A stretch of DNA of 11,826 nucleotides from NCBI GenBank assembly GCA_030695265.1, contig JAUYTA010000023.1, positions 1 to 11,826 of the forward strand. The letters run 5' to 3'. Positions 6,547 to 11,826 of the stretch are shown in pieces. A model generated the notes under the pieces. It searched no databases and was not told where the DNA came from. It saw nothing but the letters and a program-made list of their open reading frames with translations. Position 1 is the stretch's first letter. Each line of letters starts with the position of its first letter. The position numbers were made by a program, and so were the translations under genes. This stretch comes from Bacteroidota bacterium (lineage in GTDB: Bacteria; Bacteroidota; Bacteroidia; Bacteroidales; Prolixibacteraceae).

Positions 6547-8487
6547 CTATTCAAATCTGGCAGCGAATCCTCCTGCAGGCAACATTTTAACCGGCAGTTT
6601 ATCCCCTTTCTTTACTGAAATTTCATTATTAGCAAACGATTTATTGTCAGCCCCATCGGTAATTAATTTAACCTGATAGGTTTTTCCTTCGGTCAGAAAA
6701 TCAAGTGACAGGTTCATCTCTTTATCAATCTGTTCGCCATTGATGCCACCAATGAACCATTTTTCTCCTGAACGACGTGCCATTACAACATCTTTTCCGG
6801 GATAGCCATCCACCAATTTAGTTTCGTCCCAAACGGTAGGCAATTGTTTGGTGAAATCCTGCACAAAATCGGGCATTGCTTTGTAAACATTTGGAAAATC
6901 TACCAAATGAACCACTCCTGATTCAAAAACAATGGTCAGCGCCAGTTCATTGGCAGAGGATGTGAGGTGAGGGTATTTTTTATCGGATAAACCAAAAGGT
7001 GTGTAATCCATCGAACCTACGGCATTCCGTGTAAAAGGCTGAATGGTATTGTGCCACACAGTTGTTTCAGGATAGGTTTCACGGAACATGTAGCATTCCT
7101 CGCCAACAATAGATTCCATACTTACAAGATTTGGCCAGGTGCGCTGCCATCCTCGGGGCAAAGTACAACCATGAAAATTCACCATCACCTGATTGTCGGC
7201 TGCATCTTTCAAAATGCCAAGATATTGCTGAATGATGTGCTGTTTGTCGCTCTGGAAAAAATCAACTTTCACACCTTTCACACCCATTTTATGCAGTTTT
7301 TCGAATTCAGCTTTTCTGATATCAGCATCAAGCATGAGATCTCGCGGAGCTTCGGTTACCGTATTGTGCGGGCCGGCCGAATTGTACCACAACCAGATTC
7401 CGACATTCTTTTTCGTAGCATATTCAATCAATTGATCAATATTTCCGCCACCTTCCATCATGTTCCAGTTGGCATCGACCAGAAAATAGGGAATTCCCCA
7501 TTCCGAAGCAAAATCGATAAAAGCAACCATGCTTTTGTAGTTTTTCGGACTGTCAGGATCGGCCCACCAGCTCCACGATGCAAGTCCCGGTTTAATCCAG
7601 CTGATATCTGAAATTTCTGAAGGTTTGCTTAAACCGGTAATCATAGTAGTTTCAGCAATGGTTGCTAACTTTTCGCCAACAACAATTACCCGCCATGGAG
7701 TTTCCCAAGGCAATGAGTTCGATGTTGGGTTGGCGCTGCCAATTCCCATTGCCTCTTTTTCGCCTGGATACTTTACTGTATATAGACCTCCGGTTGCATT
7801 CCCATCCAGTCGCGATGCGCAATAAGTTCCATCCAGCCCTGCTTCTGTAAGTAAAATCCATGTATTTTTTGTTTCGAACAGGCTGGCGAAACACCATCCT
7901 TCCGATTCAGGCGAAGTTTCGCCGACACCGGAGCCATTCGTATAATTGCGCTCATATCCGGGACTGTATTTTGTTATGCTGTCGTATGGTTGAATCCATG
8001 CTTTTCCATCTTCAGGAATTTTGAATCCTGTTAATTCTTTTGTGATTTCATAATTTCCGGCGCTTGTTTCGGGAAACCTGTATTTAAATGCTACTCCATC
8101 ATTGTAGGCACGGAGAATTAATTCGATTTTTGCCTTTTGATCATTTTCAAAAGTTACGGTTAGTTCGTTTGCATTGTTATTGCATTCCAATTGTTTCCCT
8201 GTAACCAATGTGTATTTTTCATCGATCAATTTTTGATTTCCGACTGAAACAAACGATAAATTGCTACTGAATTGTGCATCATTTCGTTCAATTCCAATGG
8301 GTGATTCTTCAATAATTACAGATTCCGACAAAAGTACCTGATAGTATAACTGACTTTCTTTTTCATAAAGTTTAAAAGAAATTTTCTGATCAGGCGATAC
8401 AACTTTCCATTCTTTGGGCTTCGAGCAACCGGAAAAAACGACGGCCAAGGCCAGTAAAAATAAATTGAAAGGGGTTTTGGTTCTCAT
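6547..8487 (-). CDS. GH97 family glycoside hydrolase lipoprotein, retaining type (probable alpha-galactosidase)
   Basis: A 646-residue exo-alpha-glycosidase. I start it at the ATG at 8487, not the longer in-frame start at 8571, because MRTKTPFNLFLLALAVVFSGC is a lipoprotein signal with lipobox FSGC (Cys21), while the extra 28 residues would bury it. Domains: N-terminal beta-sandwich (~25-280, beginning WKVVSPDQKISFKLY), (beta/alpha)8 catalytic barrel (~295-560; KPGLASWSWWADP at 299-311, FLVDANWNMMEGGG at 335-348) and C-terminal beta domain. Asp409 in GVKVDFF corresponds to the nucleophile of the retaining subgroup (as in BtGH97b of B. thetaiotaomicron), and Glu458 in LVSMES is the probable acid/base. 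SusB-like inverting enzymes lack that Asp. This favours alpha-galactosidase or a related retaining activity, acting in the periplasm or at the surface. It faces the GH95 gene. Confidence 0.95.
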   Translation of the reverse strand: MRTKTPFNLFLLALAVVFSGCSKPKEWKVVSPDQKISFKLYEKESQLYYQVLLSESVIIEESPIGIERNDAQFSSNLSFVSVGNQKLIDEKYTLVTGKQLECNNNANELTVTFENDQKAKIELILRAYNDGVAFKYRFPETSAGNYEITKELTGFKIPEDGKAWIQPYDSITKYSPGYERNYTNGSGVGETSPESEGWCFASLFETKNTWILLTEAGLDGTYCASRLDGNATGGLYTVKYPGEKEAMGIGSANPTSNSLPWETPWRVIVVGEKLATIAETTMITGLSKPSEISDISWIKPGLASWSWWADPDSPKNYKSMVAFIDFASEWGIPYFLVDANWNMMEGGGNIDQLIEYATKKNVGIWLWYNSAGPHNTVTEAPRDLMLDADIRKAEFEKLHKMGVKGVKVDFFQSDKQHIIQQYLGILKDAADNQVMVNFHGCTLPRGWQRTWPNLVSMESIVGEECYMFRETYPETTVWHNTIQPFTRNAVGSMDYTPFGLSDKKYPHLTSSANELALTIVFESGVVHLVDFPNVYKAMPDFVQDFTKQLPTVWDETKLVDGYPGKDVVMARRSGEKWFIGGINGEQIDKEMNLSLDFLTEGKTYQVKLITDGADNKSFANNEISVKKGDKLPVKMLPAGGFAARFE

Positions 8488-8651
8488 ATTATTTTGATTT
8501 TGGTTATATAAATTTCGTATAAATGTACTGAAAAATACTTTCGTCAGATAATTTTTTGATTCTAACAACACAATGGATTTATTTAGAATGAGGATGAATC
8601 AGGTATTTGATTTTTGAAAATAAGTGTTTTTTTAGGGTTGATGTAAAAATA

Positions 8652-8684
8652 AAAAGCCTGAATATCATTGATATTCAGGCTTTT
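8652..8684. terminator. Rho-independent terminator of tRNA-Ser (works on both strands by sequence)
   Basis: AAAAGCCTGAATAT at 8652-8665 pairs perfectly with 8671-8684, and the pairing continues inward to a tiny loop. It begins 8 bases beyond the tRNA 3' end. The minus-strand transcript carries a U-rich tail (complement of 8642-8655), and the plus-strand side is also T-rich (8681-8690). Confidence 0.85.
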
Positions 8685-8691
8685 ATTTTTG

Positions 8692-8778
8692 CGGAGAGAG
8701 AGGGATTCGAACCCCCGGACCGCTCACACGGTCAACGGTTTTCAAGACCGCCGCGTTCGACCACTCTGCCATCTCTCC
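8692..8778 (-). tRNA. tRNA-Ser (anticodon UGA)
   Basis: An 87-nt class II tRNA. The 7-bp acceptor stem pairs GGAGAGA (8778-8772) with TCTCTCC (8699-8693), with discriminator G at 8692. The anticodon loop CTTGAAA gives anticodon TGA at 8744-8742, read from the minus strand. A long variable arm (TTGACCGTGTGAGCGGTCC region) marks it as Ser, and the T-arm has GGTTCGAATCC. The 3' CCA is not encoded (the next minus-strand bases are CAA), so it must be added by CCA transferase. It decodes UCN codons, chiefly UCA. Its terminator follows directly. Confidence 0.97.
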
Positions 8779-9037
8779 AAACGCGGTGGCAAAAGTAGAA
8801 AATATTTTTAAACCGCAATAGATATTTCAGAAAATCGGGCAGAAATATTTTTTAAAAAAAATCTTCAGAAGGGTTGTTTTTTTGAATCTTATTTATGAAT
8901 TTAGTATCTCAATTAAGAGAACCTTTTGAAAGCATTGATTTTATTAATGTTTTCATTTTTTGTAATGGTATTTTTAATGGTTTTAATAAACTATTTTTGT
9001 ATTTCACATATTTTTTAAACCTTAAACATGTTTTCTT
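8779..9037. other. AT-rich intergenic region upstream of HU, with a candidate promoter
   Basis: About 260 bases without a gene, strongly AT-rich with many T-runs. The only recognisable signal is TATTTTTG at 8992-8999, a full match to the Bacteroidota -7 box TAnnTTTG, which would start transcription about 30 bases before the HU start codon. No TTG lies at the expected distance upstream (the nearest, 8960-8962, is 29 bases away). AT-rich curved DNA is common before highly expressed HU genes, but curvature was not computed. Confidence 0.4.
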
Positions 9038-9307
9038 ATGAACAAAGCACAATTAATCGATGCAATTGCTGAAAAAGCTGGTTTGACCAAAGCCGATGCA
9101 AAAAAATCACTGGATGCTTTTGTAGAAGCTACTACTGATGCCCTTAAAAATGGCGATCGTGTTGCTCTTATCGGATTCGGATCTTTTTCTGTTGCGTCAC
9201 GTAGCGCAAGAACCGGAAGAAACCCTCAATCAGGTGCAACAATTACAATTCCGGAAAAGAATGTTGTAAAATTTAAACCAGGTGCTGAATTGGCTGATAC
9301 CGTCTAG
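9038..9307 (+). CDS. hup: HU family DNA-binding protein
   Basis: An 89-residue nucleoid-associated protein that binds and bends DNA as a dimer. The N-terminal two-helix region MNKAQLIDAIAEKAGLTK is followed by the family signature at residues 46-66 (GFGSFSVASRSARTGRNPQSG), in which Arg61-Asn62-Pro63 forms the tip of the DNA-gripping beta-arm and Pro63 intercalates. VKFKPG at 77-82 closes the fold. Length matches bacterial HU (~90 residues). Single-gene transcription is likely, with its own -7 box upstream and strong terminator downstream. Whether it is a homodimeric HU or an IHF-like subunit cannot be told, but the sequence is closest to HU. Confidence 0.97.
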   Translation: MNKAQLIDAIAEKAGLTKADAKKSLDAFVEATTDALKNGDRVALIGFGSFSVASRSARTGRNPQSGATITIPEKNVVKFKPGAELADTV

Positions 9308-9334
9308 TATTTTTCCTGAAAAAAAATTACAAAG

Positions 9335-9367
9335 GAGCTGCATAAATTTTATGCGGCTCTTTTTTTT
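9335..9367 (+). terminator. Rho-independent terminator after HU
   Basis: GAGCTGCATAAA (9335-9346) pairs with 9348-9359 with a single T-G wobble, and eight T residues follow at 9360-9367. It begins 27 bases after the HU stop and separates HU from trmH. Confidence 0.9.
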
Positions 9368-9374
9368 ACCTTTG
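9367..9374 (+). promoter_or_regulatory. -7 promoter box of trmH (TACCTTTG)
   Basis: TACCTTTG matches the Bacteroidota sigma-A -7 consensus TAnnTTTG at all fixed positions. It would start transcription around 9381, giving a leader of about 14 bases before the ATG at 9395. Its first T is the last base of the HU terminator T-run. No TTG is found at the -33 distance, as the terminator stem occupies that place. Confidence 0.6.
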
Positions 9375-9394
9375 CCCCTGCCAAAATAAATAAA

Positions 9395-10069
9395 ATGGAA
9401 GCCAAATTGATACAATATCTTTCAGAATTTGTTACTCCTGAAAGACTTACCTTGTTTAATAAAATTCTCTCGTCCCGGACCAATTATCTTACTGTAGTTC
9501 TCGAAGATCTTTACCAGACCCAAAATGCCAGCGCTGTTGTTCGTACTGCCGAATGTTTCGGTATTCAAAATATCCATGTGATCGAAAACACACATGTTTT
9601 TCAAGCAAATAAGGATGTGGTTAGAGGTTCAACCAATTGGGTGAATGTTAACCGGTACAACCGCACTGAAATGAATACCCCGGAAGCATTGCAGAAACTG
9701 CGTCAGGAAGGTTACCGGATAGTTGTTGCTACCCCGCATGAACACGATGTTGATTTGGAGGAATTTGATCTGGAAAAGGGAAAGGCAGCCATCGTTTTTG
9801 GTTGCGAACGCCCCGGACTTACCGAATGGGCAAAAAAAGAGGCCGATGAATTCATGAAGATTCCGATGGTTGGTTTTACCGAAAGTTTAAACGTTTCTGT
9901 GGCTGTTTCGGTGGTGCTGCACCATTTAACGCACCAACTTCGGAAAAAATCATCTATCGATTGGCAACTTAGCGAAGTTGAAAAGCAAAAAGTTATGCTC
10001 GATTGGCTGCGCGTGTCGCTAAAACGTGTTGATTTATTAGAGAAAAAATTTGAAGAACTGAATAAATAA
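9395..10069 (+). CDS. trmH: TrmH/SpoU-family tRNA 2'-O-methyltransferase (probably tRNA Gm18)
   Basis: A 224-residue SPOUT-class methyltransferase, expected to transfer a methyl group from S-adenosylmethionine to the 2'-OH of guanosine 18 in the tRNA D-loop. Motif 1: TQNASAVVRTAECFG at 42-56, with Asn44 and the catalytic Arg50. GSTNWV at 78-83 matches the GSNSWV of E. coli TrmH. Motif 2: VFGCERPGL at 134-142 with Glu138. Motif 3: IPMVGFTESLNVSVA at 156-170, closely matching E. coli IPMIGMVQSLNVSVA and forming the SAM-binding knot. The C-terminal tail is shorter than in E. coli but within family range. It has its own -7 box, and the next gene starts 7 bases after its stop, so the two probably share a transcript. 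Assignment to Gm18 rather than another TrmH-family target rests on motif similarity. Confidence 0.9.
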   Translation: MEAKLIQYLSEFVTPERLTLFNKILSSRTNYLTVVLEDLYQTQNASAVVRTAECFGIQNIHVIENTHVFQANKDVVRGSTNWVNVNRYNRTEMNTPEALQKLRQEGYRIVVATPHEHDVDLEEFDLEKGKAAIVFGCERPGLTEWAKKEADEFMKIPMVGFTESLNVSVAVSVVLHHLTHQLRKKSSIDWQLSEVEKQKVMLDWLRVSLKRVDLLEKKFEELNK

Positions 10070-10076
10070 CTGAAAC

Positions 10077-11826
10077 ATGGAAGTTTTTGCTGAGAAATTT
10101 GCTGACCTGAAGATATTGAGATTTGCTGTGCCCGGATTCGAAGCGCTTGATCTGACCAAGAAATTGTACATCTATCATCTTTCGCAGGCAGCTCTTTGCG
10201 GACGCGATATTTTATGGGATCAAAATAACCGTTTCAATTTGAGAATTCGGGCAGTACTCGAAACGATCCGAAGAACATTCAAAGGAAACCGCGAAACTGA
10301 TCAGTTTAAATCTTTCGAAGTTTATTTGAAACGGGTCTGGTTTTCGAATGGGATACATCATCATTATTCAACCGAAAAAATACCTGCCGGTTTTCCTGAA
10401 ACTTACTTTACAGAACTGGTTGCACAGTCCGATTGGTCTGGATTTAAAGTAAATTCAGGACAAAGCTTTGAAGCATTCATTGCTGAAATTCAGGACGTAA
10501 TTTTTAATCCTGAAAAAGAATCAAAACGGGTCAATCTTGATCCCGAAAAAGACCTGTTAAAAACTTCCAGCAATAATTATTATCAGGATGTAACCCAAAA
10601 TGAAGCGGAGACTTTTTATGCAGAACTAAAAGCTACGGCAGGAGCAGAGCCGGTTTCGTTTGGATTGAACTCGACTTTGGTAAAGAAAGATGGTCGTTTG
10701 AGAGAACATGTTTGGAAGTTAGATGGCAAATACGGAAAAGCGATTGAACAGATCATATTTTGGTTAGAAAAAGCGGTGAAGTATGCAGAAAACGACCTTC
10801 AGAAAAAATATATCGGACCTTTGATTGAATATTATACCACCGGCAATCTGGCTTTGTTCGATCAGTATAGTATCGACTGGGTGAAGGAGCTGGACGGTGA
10901 TGTTGATTTTGTAAATGGTTTTATTGAAGTTTACGGCGATCCATTGGGAATCAAAGGAAGCTGGGAATCAATCGTGAATTACAAAGACAAGGAAGCCAGC
11001 AAACGCGCAACTATTTTGAGCGAAAATGCACAATGGTTCGAAGACAATTCGCCTGTTGCTCCTGAATTTAAAAAGACAGCAGTAAAAGGAGTGAGTGCAA
11101 AAGTGATCAACGTGGCAATTCTGGCCGGCGATTGTTATCCGGCAACACCGATCGGAATTAATTTGCCGAATGCCGAATGGATTCGCGAAAAACACGGTTC
11201 AAAATCGGTTACCATCGAGAACATTACACAGGCTTATTTTCTTGATTCGATGAACAATGGAATGCTGGAGGAATTTGCGGGTTCGGTGGATGAAATTGAA
11301 AGGGCGCGGCAATTTGGCTATCTGGCCGGAAACCTGCATACCGATTTGCACGAATGTCTGGGTCATGGCTCCGGAAAAGTGCTGGAAGGGGTGAGTACCG
11401 AAAACCTGAAAAACTATTATTCGACCATCGAAGAAACACGTGCCGATCTTTTTGCTCTATATTATATGCTTGACAACCAAATGCTTCAACTTGGATTGCT
11501 TCCCTCGGTTGATGCTGCCAAAGCCGAATACGATGTTTACCTGAGAAATGGGCTTTTAACGCAATTGACACGTATTGAGCCGGGAAAAGACATTGAAGAA
11601 TCGCACATGAGAAACCGTCAACTGATTGCCCGATGGGTTTACGAAGCCGGGAAAGCACAAAATGTGGTCGAATTCGTCTGTTCAGAAGAAAAGACTTACG
11701 TCAGGATAAATGATTATCAGGCATTAAGGGAATTGTTTGGCCAATTGCTGAAAGAAATTCAGCGAATTAAATCGGAAGGTGATTTTGATGCCGCCAAACA
11801 ACTGGTCGAAAATTATGCGGTAAAAG
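10077..11826 (+). CDS. Dipeptidyl peptidase III (M49 zinc metallopeptidase), 3' truncated by window edge
   Basis: The frame is open from the ATG at 10077 to the right edge (583 residues visible, with perhaps ~90 missing by comparison with the ~675-residue Bacteroides enzyme). It removes dipeptides from the N-terminus of peptides. The zinc site is visible: HECLGH at 425-430 (ligands His425 and His430, catalytic Glu426) and EETRAD at 452-457 (ligand Glu453). The 22-residue spacing between motifs matches my recollection of B. thetaiotaomicron DPP III and is shorter than in the human enzyme. Substrate-binding regions near FAVPGFEALDL and RVWFSNGIHHHYS are intact. A TGA lies in frame two codons before the ATG, so no upstream signal peptide can be present. 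The enzyme is therefore predicted to be cytoplasmic, unlike Bacteroidota homologues with an export or lipoprotein leader. It probably forms an operon with trmH. Confidence 0.93.
   Translation, partial: MEVFAEKFADLKILRFAVPGFEALDLTKKLYIYHLSQAALCGRDILWDQNNRFNLRIRAVLETIRRTFKGNRETDQFKSFEVYLKRVWFSNGIHHHYSTEKIPAGFPETYFTELVAQSDWSGFKVNSGQSFEAFIAEIQDVIFNPEKESKRVNLDPEKDLLKTSSNNYYQDVTQNEAETFYAELKATAGAEPVSFGLNSTLVKKDGRLREHVWKLDGKYGKAIEQIIFWLEKAVKYAENDLQKKYIGPLIEYYTTGNLALFDQYSIDWVKELDGDVDFVNGFIEVYGDPLGIKGSWESIVNYKDKEASKRATILSENAQWFEDNSPVAPEFKKTAVKGVSAKVINVAILAGDCYPATPIGINLPNAEWIREKHGSKSVTIENITQAYFLDSMNNGMLEEFAGSVDEIERARQFGYLAGNLHTDLHECLGHGSGKVLEGVSTENLKNYYSTIEETRADLFALYYMLDNQMLQLGLLPSVDAAKAEYDVYLRNGLLTQLTRIEPGKDIEESHMRNRQLIARWVYEAGKAQNVVEFVCSEEKTYVRINDYQALRELFGQLLKEIQRIKSEGDFDAAKQLVENYAVK

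Noticed and set aside
7051..7611. 186-codon plus-strand ORF
   Set aside because: It is antisense to the catalytic barrel of the GH97 gene, which is full-length with all key residues; no recognisable motifs.
8488..8571. N-terminal extension of the GH97 gene to an upstream ATG
   Set aside because: The extra 28 residues would place the lipoprotein signal internally. The ATG at 8487 gives a proper n-region, hydrophobic core and FSGC lipobox.
8607..8798. 63-codon plus-strand ORF containing REGFEPPDRSHGQRFSRP
   Set aside because: It is antisense to tRNA-Ser and its terminator. The REGFEPP-type peptide is a well-known artefact of translating tRNA genes in reverse.
11224..11658. 144-codon minus-strand ORF
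   Set aside because: It is a shadow of the DPP III gene, overlapping its zinc-binding motifs; no start context or family features.

Overview
The window reads as a chromosomal segment of a Bacteroidota bacterium. Evidence for this: a C-terminal sorting domain of the type IX secretion system on a secreted esterase, a GH95 and a GH97 glycoside hydrolase of the Bacteroidetes type, an M49 peptidase with the HECLGH variant motif, a perfect TAnnTTTG -7 promoter box before trmH, and the absence of obvious Shine-Dalgarno sequences. A marine or gut Marinilabiliales/Bacteroidales member would fit, but genus cannot be fixed from the sequence alone.

Layout. (1) 1-957: the 3' part of an IS66-family element (DDE transposase TnpC, cut by the window edge), with a candidate right end just after the gene. 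(2) 1064-3700: a patchy accessory region with a T9SS-secreted alpha/beta-hydrolase esterase, a 41-codon signal-peptide mini-ORF, a seven-bladed beta-propeller lipoprotein, and the decayed C-terminal end of an outer-membrane beta-barrel gene. (3) 3701-3984: intergenic DNA with a 61-bp near-palindrome built from CACAGATT-like units. (4) 3985-8487: two convergent polysaccharide-degrading genes, GH95 (plus strand) and a GH97 lipoprotein (minus strand), separated by a 90-bp element able to fold as a cloverleaf-like multi-hairpin. No SusC/SusD pair lies in the window. (5) 8652-11826: housekeeping genes, namely tRNA-Ser(UGA) with a strong terminator, an HU-family DNA-binding protein with its own terminator, a TrmH-type tRNA 2'-O-methyltransferase, and, 7 bp downstream, a dipeptidyl peptidase III (M49) gene that runs off the right edge.

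How the parts relate. The esterase, GH95, GH97 and propeller lipoprotein all carry export signals and plausibly act on plant- or host-type glycans outside the cytoplasm: the GHs remove terminal alpha-linked L-fucose/L-galactose and alpha-galactose/glucose, and the esterase removes acyl groups. The two gene remnants, the IS66 element and the palindromic repeats mark the left two-thirds as rearranged, while the right third is a stable core. I saw no CRISPR array, phage genes, toxin-antitoxin pair or clearly new defence system. The most unusual items are the cloverleaf repeat, the barrel remnant joined to the propeller gene, and a GH95 active-site substitution that points to L-galactose rather than L-fucose.
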